NCBI GenBank assembly: GCA_023396225.1
Contig: JAEWWT010000010.1
Span: forward strand, 1-64,000
Source of the DNA: Bacillota bacterium
GTDB lineage: Bacteria; Bacillota; Clostridia; Oscillospirales; Ruminococcaceae
Direction of reading: 5' to 3'
DNA length: 64,000 nucleotides
Shown: piece by piece, positions 15,903 to 25,487 of the stretch
How the letters are laid out: every line of letters begins with the position of its first letter
Numbering within the stretch: the stretch's first letter is position 1
Translations under genes and position numbers: made by a program
Notes under the pieces: generated by a model
The model's input: only the letters and a program-made list of their open reading frames with translations
Told to the model about the DNA's origin: nothing
Databases searched by the model: none

Positions 15903-16946
15903 TTGACAATTGTAGATATAGCAAAAAAAGCTGGAGTTTCTTGCGCAACGGTTTCACGAGTAATAAATAATACAGCACCGGTTAATAAAGAAACCAGAGC
16001 AAGAATTCAGGCTGTTATCAATGAATATAACTTTACGCCAAATTCAATATCAAATGAGATGGCAAAAATGGTGCAGAACACAATTGCTGTTGTTGTTCCT
16101 GATATTGCAAACCCGTTTTTTGCAGAAGTTATTAAGGGAATTAACTCAGAGGCTGATAAACATAATTTTAATGCAATATTTTATGATACAGATGAAGATC
16201 AGGAAAAAGAAGCAGCAATACTGAAAAAACTAAAGTCAATGAGTATCAAGGGACTTATTATATCTCCTACAACAGATACAACTGAGTTTAATGGGGAATA
16301 TCTAAAGCTTTTGGAAAGCATAGGAATACCGATTTATCTAATTGACAGAGATGTTAAGTATTCAAACTTTGACGGAGTTTTCATTGACAATATTAAGGGT
16401 GCATTTGATGCAACATGCTCACTGATAAATGAGGGGCATAGGGATATAGCTATTATTGCAGGACCTAAATCGTCAAAACCTGGACGTGACAGATTAAGAG
16501 GATATAAAAAAGCATTTATAATGAACGACGTTGAAGTACAGGAAGACTTAATATTTTACGGAGATTACCGCATGGAAAGCGGATATGAGCTTACAAATAA
16601 AATTCTGAATCTGAGCGTAAGACCTACAGCCATATTTACCTGTAATAACCTTATGGGTCTTGGTTCTTTAAAAAGTATTAATGAACATAATTTAGTTATT
16701 CCGGATGATATTGCATTTATCACCTTTGACGAAATAGAAGTATTAAACATTCTTGGCATGAAAGTTTCAAGCATTTCCCGACCTACACAGGAAATGGGGA
16801 GAATTGCAGTGAATAATCTATCCAATAAAATTAAAAATACGAACAGCAGTAATAATAGTCATATGGATACCATAACACTTATTCCGACACTTAAATTATT
16901 AGGATCAGAAAAAATGATTAAAAAGGAGCAAAATATAAATGAATAA
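15903..16946 (+). CDS. rbsR: LacI-family ribose operon regulator
   Basis: The product is a 347-residue LacI/GalR repressor. Its N-terminal helix-turn-helix is TIVDIAKKAGVSCATVSRVINN, and a periplasmic-binding-protein-like effector domain follows (residues 60-340). The TTG at 15903 is chosen as start because AGGGAAGTG lies just upstream and because the ATG at 15834 would precede the transcription start. It overlaps the ribokinase gene by eight bases and heads the ribose gene cluster, so it most likely represses it and is released by ribose or a derivative. Confidence 0.82.
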   Translation: MTIVDIAKKAGVSCATVSRVINNTAPVNKETRARIQAVINEYNFTPNSISNEMAKMVQNTIAVVVPDIANPFFAEVIKGINSEADKHNFNAIFYDTDEDQEKEAAILKKLKSMSIKGLIISPTTDTTEFNGEYLKLLESIGIPIYLIDRDVKYSNFDGVFIDNIKGAFDATCSLINEGHRDIAIIAGPKSSKPGRDRLRGYKKAFIMNDVEVQEDLIFYGDYRMESGYELTNKILNLSVRPTAIFTCNNLMGLGSLKSINEHNLVIPDDIAFITFDEIEVLNILGMKVSSISRPTQEMGRIAVNNLSNKIKNTNSSNNSHMDTITLIPTLKLLGSEKMIKKEQNINE

Positions 16947-17862
16947 AATTGCAGTTTTTGGAAGTTTTGTGGTAGATTTAATGGCAAGGGCACCACACCT
17001 TCCTGTACCTGGTGAAACGGTTAAAAGCTCAATGTTTCAGATGGGACCTGGCGGAAAAGGCTTTAATCAAGGAATTGCCGCTAACAAGTCCGGCGGAAAC
17101 GTTGCTATGATAACCAAATTAGGTAAGGACGCTTTTGCAGATGTTGCACTGAATATGCTTGAAAAAGAAAAAATGTCAGCAGAATATGCTTTTATAACAG
17201 AAGAAGCACCAACAGGAACAGCATTAATTATAGTTGATGAAAACACAAGTCAGAATGCTATTGCTGTTACATCAGGGGCTTGCGGTACAATTAATGATGA
17301 AGATATAGCGAAAATAGAACCGGTAATAAAGTCATCAAAAATACTTCTTACCCAGCTTGAAACAAATATTGACGCTGTTGAAAAGGTAATTGATATTGCA
17401 TATAAAAATGGCGTTAAGGTAATACTAAACCCTGCACCTGTTCAGCCTGTAAGTGATGAGCTTTTGAAGAAAATTGATATTATCACACCGAACGAAGTAG
17501 AAGCTGCAATTCTGACAGGAATAAAAGTAAACAATGCTGATGATGCTAAAAAAGCTGCTGAATATTTCCTTGACAAGGGTGTTAAAGAGGTTGTAATTAC
17601 TTTAGGCAAAGCAGGAGTTCTTGCAGTCACTAAAGAAAAGCATCAGCTTTTTGAAAACTATGACGTTAAGGTTGTTGATACTACAGGCGCAGGAGATGCA
17701 TTTAACGGTGGTTTTGTAACTGCTCTTTCAGAGGGTAAGGATATATTTGAAGCATGCAAATTTGGCAATGTTGTTTCAAATCTTGCAGTAACAAAAATGG
17801 GAACATCTATTGCAATGCCTGCAAGAGCTGATATTGATAAATTTATTGAAGATAATAAGTAA
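16939..17862 (+). CDS. rbsK: Ribokinase
   Basis: The 307-residue PfkB-family kinase has the N-terminal GSFVVDLMARAPHLPVPGETV strand, the substrate glycine pair GPGGKGFNQ, and the C-terminal catalytic motif DTTGAGDAFNGGF with its anion-hole Gly-Ala-Gly and base Asp. It phosphorylates D-ribose to ribose 5-phosphate in the cytoplasm. AAAAAGGAG precedes the ATG. It lies between the regulator and the ribose pyranase gene. Confidence 0.93.
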   Translation: MNKIAVFGSFVVDLMARAPHLPVPGETVKSSMFQMGPGGKGFNQGIAANKSGGNVAMITKLGKDAFADVALNMLEKEKMSAEYAFITEEAPTGTALIIVDENTSQNAIAVTSGACGTINDEDIAKIEPVIKSSKILLTQLETNIDAVEKVIDIAYKNGVKVILNPAPVQPVSDELLKKIDIITPNEVEAAILTGIKVNNADDAKKAAEYFLDKGVKEVVITLGKAGVLAVTKEKHQLFENYDVKVVDTTGAGDAFNGGFVTALSEGKDIFEACKFGNVVSNLAVTKMGTSIAMPARADIDKFIEDNK

Positions 17863-17880
17863 AAAAGGAGCGATATATAG

Positions 17881-18279
17881 ATGCTTAAAGGCGGAATTTT
17901 AAATCCTCAGATGGCAAGGGTTTTTGCAGAAACAGGTCATATGGATACTATAGTTGTAAGTGATGCAGGACTTCCAATGCCAATTGGAACAGAAAGAATA
18001 GACCTTGCATGGATGCCGGGAGAACCTGCATATCTTGATGTTCTCTCTGAAGTTCTGAAGCACATAGTAGTTGAAAAGGCTATACTTGCTGAAGAAATAA
18101 AAATGGTAAGTCCGGCATTTCTCGGAAAAATAATTGAAGTTCTTCCAAAGGATCTTCCTGTTGAGTATGTAAAGCATACCGATCTGAAAGAACAAACAAA
18201 GCATGCAAGAGCCATAATAAGAACTGGTGAATTTACACCTTATCCAAGTATAATTCTTGTTGCAGGATGTGCTTATTAA
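17881..18279 (+). CDS. rbsD: D-ribose pyranase
   Basis: The 132-residue protein begins MLKGGILNPQ. It contains HMDTIVVSDAGLPMPIG, with the catalytic-type His and Asp, and the terminal PYPSIILVAGCAY motif, all diagnostic of RbsD, which interconverts the pyranose and furanose forms of ribose for the kinase. AAAAAGGAG lies upstream. Length equals the family norm. Confidence 0.93.
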   Translation: MLKGGILNPQMARVFAETGHMDTIVVSDAGLPMPIGTERIDLAWMPGEPAYLDVLSEVLKHIVVEKAILAEEIKMVSPAFLGKIIEVLPKDLPVEYVKHTDLKEQTKHARAIIRTGEFTPYPSIILVAGCAY

Positions 18280-18334
18280 TGGCAGTGTATTAATGTCAGT
18301 GATAGTTTGAAAATACATTTTCACGAGGGAGGTT

Positions 18335-18446
18335 AGCGTGAAAAAATAATTTTTCACGCTGCTATTTGTTCCTTTTCTGCAAAAAAGACAGCAGAAATTT
18401 TGCTTCGCAAAAACGGAATAAATAGCAGAAAGGAATGGTTATTAAT
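18335..18446 (+). promoter_or_regulatory. Dispersed structured leader, copy 5, inside the ribose operon
   Basis: Hairpin 1 is AGCGTGAAAAA (18335-18345) with TTTTTCACGCT (18350-18360), perfect. Hairpin 2 outer arms are GCTATTTGTTCC (18361-18372) and GGAATAAATAGC (18415-18426), with one G-U pair; inner TTCTGC/GCAGAA and TTTTGC/GCAAAA stems are present. AGAAAGGAATGGTTATT sets the rbsA start. It lies between rbsD and rbsA, so it acts within an operon rather than at a promoter. Confidence 0.65.
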
Positions 18447-19943
18447 ATGAACAATGATTATATTTTAGAGCTGAAAGACATCGTGAAAAAATTTGCCGGT
18501 GTTACTGCTTTGAATAATGTTCATCTTGAAATAAAAAAAGGTGAGGTTCATGCACTCTGCGGAGAAAATGGTGCAGGAAAATCAACACTGATGAAAATAA
18601 TTTCAGGTGCTCAGAAAGCAACCTCAGGAGAAATAATATTTGAGGGGAATAAAGCAGAGTATAATACCACTAAGGAAGCACAGAATTTAGGTATATCAAT
18701 GATATATCAGGAATTTAATCTTGTACGTTATTTAACAGTTGCCGAAAATATTTTTTTAGGTAAGTTACCTATGAAAATGGGCACAGTTGACTGGACAAAG
18801 CTGTTTAATGATACGCAGAAAATACTTGATACGCTTGGTTTGAAAATCAGTCCAAGAGCAAAAATATTAAATCTGTCAGTTGCCCAAATGCAGATGGTTG
18901 AAATTGCAAAGTGTCTTTCAGTAAATTCAAAGGTTATTATTATGGACGAGCCTACTGCCGCATTAACCAATGAAGAAATTGAAACTCTTTTTGGAATTAT
19001 TAATGACCTTGTAGCAAAGTCAATCTCAATTATATACATTTCACATAGAATGGATGAAATATTCAGCATATCTGACTCAATTACTGTTTTCCGTGACGGA
19101 AAGCATGTTAAAACACTTAAAACAACAGAAACAAATTATGATGAAATTGTATCCCTAATGGTTGGTCAGAATATTGAAAACCTTTATCCGCAAAGAGAAA
19201 ATGATTCAAATGAAAAAGTTTTCGAAGTACACAGACTTGTGGGACAATCAGTTAATGATGTCAGCTTTTCACTTCATAAATCAGAAATCCTTGCTATTTA
19301 TGGTTTGATGGGTTCAGGTAATATTGAACTTTCAAAAATAATATACGGTTCAAAAAAGAAAACCTCAGGCGATGTAATAATCAAAGGCAGAAAAATTAAG
19401 AGCCCTTCACCTCTTAGTGCAATCAGAGAAGGAATTTGTCTTGTTCCTGACGACAGAAAGCATGAGGGACTTGTCTTAGTAAGGAGTATCAAGGAAAATA
19501 TCTCAATGGCATCTCTTGATAAGATTTCCCGTTTTGGCATTATTAACAGGGCTATTGAAAAGAATACTGTTGATAATTCCGTTGAAGCAATGAGAATTAA
19601 AATCAGTTCACCTGCACAGCTTGTTGGAAATTTAAGCGGAGGAAATCAGCAGAAAGTTGTTTTAAGTAAAATTTTAAGAACCAGTCCTGATGTTCTTATT
19701 TTAGATGAACCTACACGAGGTGTTGATGTCGGTGCAAAAACTGAAATATATCAGGTCATGGATATGATCACTAAAAAGGACAAGAGTATTATTCTCATTT
19801 CTACAGATTTGCCTGAAGTAATAGGAATGGCTGACAGAATACTGGTTATGCGTGAAGGTAAAATAGTTAAAGAAGTAATGAAAAAAGATGCAACGCAGGA
19901 ACTGGTACTTGCATACGCATCAGGGGGTGTGTCAAATGAATAA
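18447..19943 (+). CDS. rbsA: Ribose ABC transporter, ATP-binding protein
   Basis: The 498-residue protein has two fused ABC domains. The first has Walker A GENGAGKST, signature LSVAQMQMVEIAK and Walker B VIIMDEPTAAL. The second has a degenerate Walker A (YGLMGSGNIELS, Lys lost), signature LSGGNQQKVVLSK and DVLILDEPTRGVD. This asymmetry is typical of sugar transporters of the RbsA/MglA type. It energises import of ribose through RbsC. The in-frame ATG at 18435 lies within the ribosome binding region. The stop overlaps the rbsC start. Confidence 0.92.
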   Translation: MNNDYILELKDIVKKFAGVTALNNVHLEIKKGEVHALCGENGAGKSTLMKIISGAQKATSGEIIFEGNKAEYNTTKEAQNLGISMIYQEFNLVRYLTVAENIFLGKLPMKMGTVDWTKLFNDTQKILDTLGLKISPRAKILNLSVAQMQMVEIAKCLSVNSKVIIMDEPTAALTNEEIETLFGIINDLVAKSISIIYISHRMDEIFSISDSITVFRDGKHVKTLKTTETNYDEIVSLMVGQNIENLYPQRENDSNEKVFEVHRLVGQSVNDVSFSLHKSEILAIYGLMGSGNIELSKIIYGSKKKTSGDVIIKGRKIKSPSPLSAIREGICLVPDDRKHEGLVLVRSIKENISMASLDKISRFGIINRAIEKNTVDNSVEAMRIKISSPAQLVGNLSGGNQQKVVLSKILRTSPDVLILDEPTRGVDVGAKTEIYQVMDMITKKDKSIILISTDLPEVIGMADRILVMREGKIVKEVMKKDATQELVLAYASGGVSNE

Positions 19944-20904
19944 ACCAAATGTTTTAAAAAGATTTTCAGGAGTGGATTCTTCACAATACAGAGCGTTGGT
20001 AATTTTGCTGATTATCATATTAGCAGCATCATTTATTGCACCAAGCTTTCTGACATTCAGCAATCTCACAAATGTAATAAGACAGATTTCAATGTCGGCT
20101 ATACTTGCATGCGGAATGACTTTCGTTATCCTGACAGGAGGAATTGATCTTTCAGTTGGTGCTGTACTGGGATTCTCAGGAGCAATGTCTGCGGCAGTTC
20201 TCAGATCTACAGGCTCAGTAGCTCTTGCAGTAATAACAGGTCTTGGTATCGGATTAATTTGCGGAATAGTAAATGGTATCTTTATAACCCACTTTGATCT
20301 GCCGCCGTTTATTGTAACTCTTGCAACAATGACCTTGCTGTCCGGCAGTACCTTACTTTATACAAAAGGAGCTCCTATTGCAGTTAAAAGTGATACCTAT
20401 AAGTTTATCGGTAAAGGTGAAGTTCTTGGAATGCCGCTACCTATAATAATTCTGGTTGTAATTTATGCAATTGCTTTCTTTATACTTTCTTATACCCGCT
20501 TTGGAAGAAATGTATATGCCCTCGGCGGAAACAAGGAAGCAACAAGACTTTCAGGAATTAATATCAAGCTGAATGAAGCAACAGTTTATGCAATAACAGG
20601 AGCACTCAGCGGTCTTGCCGGAATTATCCTTACTGCAAGACTTGGTTCAGCTGGTCCTGAAGCTGGAAAGGGATACGAACTTGATGCTATTGCAGCTGTA
20701 ATTCTTGGAGGAACAAGCTTGTCAGGCGGTCAGGGATATATTCTTCCAACAATTGTAGGAGCATTAATACTTGGAATTTTATCAAATATTCTTACGCTAA
20801 TGAATGTAAATCCATTCGTTTCGGGTATAGTAAAGGGTATAGTAATATTGATAGCTATTGTTATCGATAAGAAGTTCAAATCAATCTCATCTAAAGGTGA
20901 GTAG
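19936..20904 (+). CDS. rbsC: Ribose ABC transporter, permease
   Basis: The 322-residue membrane protein has about eight to ten hydrophobic helices. The motifs FVILTGGIDLSVGA and YALGGNKEATRLSGIN, the latter the coupling loop that contacts the ATPase, are typical of BPD-transp-2 sugar permeases. ATG 19936 overlaps the last codons of rbsA (ATGAATAA), so the two are coupled. Confidence 0.92.
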   Translation: MNKPNVLKRFSGVDSSQYRALVILLIIILAASFIAPSFLTFSNLTNVIRQISMSAILACGMTFVILTGGIDLSVGAVLGFSGAMSAAVLRSTGSVALAVITGLGIGLICGIVNGIFITHFDLPPFIVTLATMTLLSGSTLLYTKGAPIAVKSDTYKFIGKGEVLGMPLPIIILVVIYAIAFFILSYTRFGRNVYALGGNKEATRLSGINIKLNEATVYAITGALSGLAGIILTARLGSAGPEAGKGYELDAIAAVILGGTSLSGGQGYILPTIVGALILGILSNILTLMNVNPFVSGIVKGIVILIAIVIDKKFKSISSKGE

Positions 20905-20932
20905 ATTATAAAATTAAAAGGAGAATAATAAT

Positions 20933-21949
20933 ATGAGAAAATTAAAAATGTTTGCTATCTCAATGTGTTTGGCAACAACTTTATCTGCTTTTGCAGGATG
21001 CGGTTCAGTCACAAAACCTGATAATGAAGCAGGTACAACTAAGGGAAGCGAAACAACAGCATCAGCTGCAAGTGAAACGACTGCGGCAGGCGGTGAAATT
21101 TTGATAGGTCTGTCAATGAACACATTAAACAATCCATTCTTTGTTGACGTTAAAGAGGGAGTTCAGAAAGCAGCAGATGATAATGGAGTAACTTTAATTG
21201 TAACTGACGCTCAGAATGATTCAGCAACACAGGTTGCTGACGTGGAAAATCTTATTCAGAAAAAGCCAGCTGCAATTATAATAGACCCTACTGATTCAGA
21301 TGCAATTGTTGCTGCTATTGAAGCTTGCAACGAAGCAAAAATTCCAGTAATCACAATGGACCGTCAGGCTGCCGGCGGAGAAGTTGCATCCCATATCGGA
21401 TACAACGCAATTAAATCAGGTACAATCGCAGGCACTTATCTTGTTGATGCTTTCAAGGACAAGGAAACTGTAAATGTAGTTGAAATTCAGGGTATCATGG
21501 GTACAAACGTTGCTCAGGACAGATCAAAGGGATTTAATGATGCAATTGCTGCTGCACCGAACTTCAAGAAGGTAGCTACACAGGCTGCTGAATTCGATAG
21601 AGCAACAGCAATGACTGTAATGGAAAACATTCTTCAGGCTAATCCAAAAATCGACTGTGTATATGCTGCAAACGATGAAATGGGACTTGGAGCAGTAGAA
21701 GCTATTTCAGCTGCAGGAAGACTTGATGAAATTACTGTTATCAGCTGTGACGCTATTGACCCTGCACTTGAAAAAATCAGATCAGGCGAACTTGAAGCAA
21801 CAATTGCTGAACCTCCTTTCTTCCTTGGAAAAGCTGGCTTACAAAATGCTCTTGATGTAATAAATAATAAGCCTGTTGAAAAGTTAATTCTCCTTGACAA
21901 TCAGCTTGTAACTAAGGAAAATGTTGATACTATCAAGACACGTGACTAA
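20933..21949 (+). CDS. rbsB: Ribose-binding lipoprotein
   Basis: The 338-residue substrate-binding protein has a lipoprotein signal peptide (lipobox SAFAGC, Cys about residue 23), a Ser/Thr-rich linker, and a type I periplasmic-binding fold beginning at IGLSMNTLNNPFFVDVKEG. Ribose-contacting positions are seen in NNPFF, DRQAAGG and VYAANDEMGLGA. It captures ribose outside the cell for RbsAC. AAAAGGAG precedes the start. Confidence 0.92.
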   Translation: MRKLKMFAISMCLATTLSAFAGCGSVTKPDNEAGTTKGSETTASAASETTAAGGEILIGLSMNTLNNPFFVDVKEGVQKAADDNGVTLIVTDAQNDSATQVADVENLIQKKPAAIIIDPTDSDAIVAAIEACNEAKIPVITMDRQAAGGEVASHIGYNAIKSGTIAGTYLVDAFKDKETVNVVEIQGIMGTNVAQDRSKGFNDAIAAAPNFKKVATQAAEFDRATAMTVMENILQANPKIDCVYAANDEMGLGAVEAISAAGRLDEITVISCDAIDPALEKIRSGELEATIAEPPFFLGKAGLQNALDVINNKPVEKLILLDNQLVTKENVDTIKTRD

Positions 21950-22000
21950 TTATTTAACGTTTTGCAATAATTTTGATTTAACTAGTAAGTAAATAAACAC

Positions 22001-22059
22001 GGCTTATTTTAGAACTAGATGCAATAAGAATATTGTTGCAGATGGTTTTGAAATAAGCC
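22001..22059 (+). promoter_or_regulatory. Intergenic hairpin between rbsB and deoC
   Basis: GGCTTATTT at 22001-22009 pairs with AAATAAGCC at 22051-22059; an inner TGCAATA/TATTGTTGCA stem fills it. No T run follows, so it is more likely a processing or stabilising hairpin after the highly expressed rbsB than a terminator. Confidence 0.4.
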
Positions 22060-22084
22060 TGTTATATGAAAGGACAAATTTATT

Positions 22085-22726
22085 ATGGAATTAAACAGCT
22101 ATATTGACCACACAATACTCAAAGCAGAAGCAACTTCACAAGAGGTTAAAAAACTTTGTGAAGAAGCAAAAGAATATAAATTTGCATCAATCTGTGTTAA
22201 TACATGCTTTACAGAGCTTGTAAGTGCTGAACTTAAAGGTTCTGACGTTAAGACTTGCGTTGTTGTCGGATTTCCGCTTGGAGCAATGTCTACAGAAGGC
22301 AAAGCTTTTGAAGCAAAGTCAGCTGTAGCAAAAGGCGCACAGGAAGTTGATATGGTAATTAATGTTGGTATGTTAAAGGAAAAAAATTATGATTTTGTAT
22401 TACAGGATATAAAAGCAGTTGTTAATGCTTCACGTCCTGCAATAGTAAAAGTTATTCTTGAAACCTGCTTACTTACTGATGAAGAAAAGGTTAAAGCTTG
22501 TCAGCTTTCAGTTGAGGCAGGAGCTGCTTTTGTTAAGACTTCAACAGGATTTTCAACTAGCGGAGCAACAAGCGAGGATATTGCATTGATGCGTAAAACC
22601 GTCGGAAAAGATATTGGCGTTAAGGCATCAGGCGGAGTAAGAACAAAAGAAGATGCACTTAAAATGATTGAGGCGGGAGCGTCAAGAATAGGTGCCAGCG
22701 CTTCAATTAAAATAGTATCTGATTAA
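22085..22726 (+). CDS. deoC: Deoxyribose-phosphate aldolase
   Basis: The 213-residue class I aldolase has DHTILKAEAT near the start, VVGFPLGA, and the Schiff-base Lys in VKVILETCLL and FVKTSTGFSTSGAT; a late GVKASGGVRT motif completes the active site. It cleaves 2-deoxyribose 5-phosphate to acetaldehyde and glyceraldehyde 3-phosphate. As the last gene of the ribose cluster it suggests that deoxyribose or nucleoside sugars also use this system. AAAGGACA precedes the ATG. Confidence 0.93.
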   Translation: MELNSYIDHTILKAEATSQEVKKLCEEAKEYKFASICVNTCFTELVSAELKGSDVKTCVVVGFPLGAMSTEGKAFEAKSAVAKGAQEVDMVINVGMLKEKNYDFVLQDIKAVVNASRPAIVKVILETCLLTDEEKVKACQLSVEAGAAFVKTSTGFSTSGATSEDIALMRKTVGKDIGVKASGGVRTKEDALKMIEAGASRIGASASIKIVSD

Positions 22727-22756
22727 GTAATGCTTTTTTATAACGATATTGTAAAC

Positions 22757-22800
22757 AAAAGAGAGCTTCGGCTGCATATGGCTGAAGCTCTCTTTGTTAT
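22757..22800. terminator. Bidirectional terminator between deoC and the chemoreceptor gene
   Basis: AGAGAGCTTC-GGC pairs with GGCTGAAGCTCTCT around a short loop, with T-rich sequence on the plus side and A-rich sequence on the other. It serves the convergent genes. Confidence 0.8.
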
Positions 22801-22804
22801 TCGA

Positions 22805-24778
22805 TTATTTTTTAAGAGTAAATGTAGCAATAAGTTTTTTTAGTCCTTCAGCCTGTCCGGTTAGTTCTTCGGAAGCAGCAGCACTTTCTTCGGAAGTTGC
22901 TGAGTTAGTTTGTACAACACTTGAAATCTGCTCAATTCCAATACTAACCTGTCCTATCATTTCAGACTGGGTTACACTTGCATCAGCAATCTTTTCGACA
23001 ATGTCAGTAACATCTTTGGATTTATCACTTACCTTATTCATTACTTCAACAGTTGATGCTACAATAGATGTTCCGCTTTGAACAGCACTGATTGATTCTT
23101 GAATAAGTGCCGTAGTATCCTTTGCTGCATCAGCAGATTTCATTGCAAGATTTCGTACTTCATCAGCAACTACAGCAAATCCCTTTCCTGCTTCACCAGC
23201 ACGGGCAGCCTCAACTGCTGCGTTAAGAGCAAGTATATTTGTCTGGAAAGCAATGTCCTCTATTGCTTTGATAATTTTGCTAATTTGTCCTGATTTATTG
23301 TCAATATTGTTCATAGCTTCAGTAAGCCGCTTCATTTCAACATTGGCAGTCTCAATATGCTGAACTGTTTCAGCAACATAATTACGTGCACTATCACAAT
23401 TTTCAGAGTTAGAAGATACTTGGTTTGAAATAGTATGTATTGTTGCTGCAAGTTCTTCAATGGAGGAAGCTTGTTCAGCTGCTCCCTGAGAAAGTGCAAC
23501 AGCCCCTGCTGAAACCTGGTCTGCTCCTGTATAAACTTGATCTGCTGATACATTTATCTGAGCCATTGTATTGCTTAGTTCTTGATTGATTTCACGAATA
23601 TATTTCAATAATGCTTGGAAATCTCCAACATAATAGCTTTCTCCTAGATCTGTCCGAACATTAAGGTTTCCGCTTGCCATTGCTTTAATAATACGGCTTA
23701 TATCGCCAATAATACCGTTAATGCATGATACTACAGTAGAAGTAGCATTTGCAAGAGTTCCCGTTTCATCATTGGATTTAATAGTCGGGACAGAACTTGT
23801 AAGATCCCCTTCAGCAAGCTTTTGAATTCGGTCAGTACATTGACGTATTGGATTGCCAATTTTAAAGCCAAGTTGAATTGAAATAATAACTGCAATAATA
23901 ATTGCTGCTATTGTTATTATAATTGTTATTATAATGCTTTGATATGTTTCTGCAAGGAAATCACTTGTTGGAGCACAAATTGCTAACGACCAACCATTTG
24001 ATCCCTCAAGTGGGCAATATGCGATAAACTTGTTTTCACCCTTATAAGAATATTTCCCGAAATCCCATTTGCCCTTTCGCATTTCAGCATGAATAGTAGC
24101 CAATGAGTTTAAGTCCTTATTACTTTCTGCCATGGCTTCAATGTTTTCCCCATCCAAAACATGTTGACTTTCATAATGTGCAATTGTGTTTCCAGACTTG
24201 TCTATTATATATGCGCCGTTATTTTCACTTATTTTAATTTCACCCATAATTCTATTCAGAAAATCAGGATCTGGAACAAACATTACAACACCAACAGGTG
24301 TTGTATTAGGTAAGCCATCTTTCCAGATCGGAGCTGCAAAAACCATTACAATTTTTCCTGTGGAACGTGAAACCATAGGTTCTGTAACATAGGTTTCTCC
24401 ACGCATAGCAGCTTTAAAATACTCACGGTCAGAATAGTTGTTTCCGTCAAGCGAGTCACCATTTTCATCTGTTATGTTTCCGCTTACAAAGCCATACTTC
24501 TCAACTCTGCTGTTTATTATCGCAAGTTTATCATCTGATGAAACATCCGGATTTGACAATCTTGCAACACAGCCTGTGTCAATTGAAACGTTAAGATAAG
24601 CTTGAATTTGCCATTCTGCACGATCAGCTGACAACTTAGACATTCCAATAAAACTATTTTTTACTGATTTCATGGTAGAGTTATAGTTCATATAGCTGGT
24701 AATAATACCAAGAATTAAAGAAACACCTACTACCATAGTCAACATACTGATTATTATTTTTCGCTTGATTGTTCTCAT
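22805..24778 (-). CDS. Methyl-accepting chemotaxis protein
   Basis: The 657-residue transmembrane receptor has an N-terminal helix (about 9-30), an extracellular dCache-like sensor (about 35-275, with NYSDREYFKAAMRGETYV and VVMFVPDPDF), a second transmembrane helix (about 281-305), HAMP (about 300-355), and a cytoplasmic signalling domain whose tip is EDIAFQTNILALNAAVEAARAG (described by FQTNILALNAAVEAARAG). It senses an extracellular solute and controls CheA. This implies a motile organism. GGGGTG precedes the start. The ligand is unknown; the convergent ribose operon does not by itself show ribose sensing. Confidence 0.92.
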   Translation of the reverse strand: MRTIKRKIIISMLTMVVGVSLILGIITSYMNYNSTMKSVKNSFIGMSKLSADRAEWQIQAYLNVSIDTGCVARLSNPDVSSDDKLAIINSRVEKYGFVSGNITDENGDSLDGNNYSDREYFKAAMRGETYVTEPMVSRSTGKIVMVFAAPIWKDGLPNTTPVGVVMFVPDPDFLNRIMGEIKISENNGAYIIDKSGNTIAHYESQHVLDGENIEAMAESNKDLNSLATIHAEMRKGKWDFGKYSYKGENKFIAYCPLEGSNGWSLAICAPTSDFLAETYQSIIITIIITIAAIIIAVIISIQLGFKIGNPIRQCTDRIQKLAEGDLTSSVPTIKSNDETGTLANATSTVVSCINGIIGDISRIIKAMASGNLNVRTDLGESYYVGDFQALLKYIREINQELSNTMAQINVSADQVYTGADQVSAGAVALSQGAAEQASSIEELAATIHTISNQVSSNSENCDSARNYVAETVQHIETANVEMKRLTEAMNNIDNKSGQISKIIKAIEDIAFQTNILALNAAVEAARAGEAGKGFAVVADEVRNLAMKSADAAKDTTALIQESISAVQSGTSIVASTVEVMNKVSDKSKDVTDIVEKIADASVTQSEMIGQVSIGIEQISSVVQTNSATSEESAAASEELTGQAEGLKKLIATFTLKK

Positions 24779-24856
24779 GTTAATACACCCCTAATGTTAT
24801 TATTAATTGTTAGAACGAGAAGTTATTTACCATTTGTTAAAAATATTGATACAATT

Positions 24857-24885
24857 ATAATATCAACAATCTTAAATAAAATCAA
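24857..24885 (-). promoter_or_regulatory. Promoter of the chemoreceptor gene
   Basis: On the minus strand: TTGATT (24880-24885), a 17-base spacer, TATTAT (24857-24862). Confidence 0.6.
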
Positions 24886-25177
24886 GCTGTGGTTAAAAAA
24901 AATTGGTTAAAATGCAAACTTGGACATGTTATTCAAATATTTTAAAAAGATATTGTTCATTATTTTGAAATAATTAACTTGTTGTGAAGAATCTTTAACA
25001 GCAAGTTATAACATTAAAACATAAATTGTCTGTAATCTTGACTTACGCCAGTATGATCGCAAATTTTTTATACAATATGACAAAGAGACGAAAAATCTTA
25101 CTGTGTAATGCAAACAATAGTTGCGTGGTATTATCTAAAAAATAAAAACAGCTGTAAATAAATATAAAAAAACAGCC
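24886..25177. other. Intergenic region without recognised features
   Basis: Very AT-rich, no reading frame with a ribosome binding site and no clear repeat. A GCGTGGTATTATCT string near 25125-25138 faintly resembles a MITE end, but no partner was found. Confidence 0.4.
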
Positions 25178-25206
25178 TTGACAAAATAAAAAAATAATGG
25201 TATATT
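25178..25206 (+). promoter_or_regulatory. Promoter of the mutS2-like leader
   Basis: TTGACA at 25178-25183, a 17-base spacer and TATATT at 25201-25206, about 280 bases upstream of the mutS2-like start. Confidence 0.7.
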
Positions 25207-25212
25207 TACATC

Positions 25213-25472
25213 ATAAGTTAAATTTGAAAGGATGTTGTTTTTGTTAATAGTATCAGTGGATGAGGTTTGCGGCAAGTAGTTGCCCGTCCCGAACGTATTT
25301 TTAGGCATATTTTATATGTCTTGTTTAGTGTACGTTTTTTCACTTGATAACTGTTGACAATAACTGTCCTTGTAATATATTTTACAGGCATGGTGTATTA
25401 ACCTTGCTTATAAACTACTAGGATAATTATATCCGCAGGTATCTGTTTGAAACGATACACTGCGGATTTTTT
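25213..25472 (+). ncRNA. Structured leader or small RNA ending in a terminator just before the mutS2-like gene
   Basis: Local stems include GGCAA/TTGCC near 25272-25285, AACGTA...TACGTT enclosing GGCATA/TATGTC (about 25299-25352), CCTTGTAA/TTACAGG (about 25370-25388), and a long-range GTTAATA (25245) with TATTAAC (25396). It ends in a terminator ATCCGCAGGTATC / GATAC-CTGCGGAT (25431-25467) with a T run, six bases before the ribosome binding site GAGGTGA. Read-through would be needed to express mutS2, as in riboswitches and attenuators. I cannot assign a known class. Confidence 0.45.
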
Positions 25473-25487
25473 ATTGAGGTGATTAAA

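Noticed and set aside
25115..25140. Fourth MITE-like end (GCGTGGTATTATCT)
   Set aside because: No partner inverted repeat found within 200 bases.
25213..25472. Known RNA such as 6S, SRP or a named riboswitch upstream of the mutS2-like gene
   Set aside because: Structure fits loosely but no diagnostic conserved motif was found, so no family is assigned.
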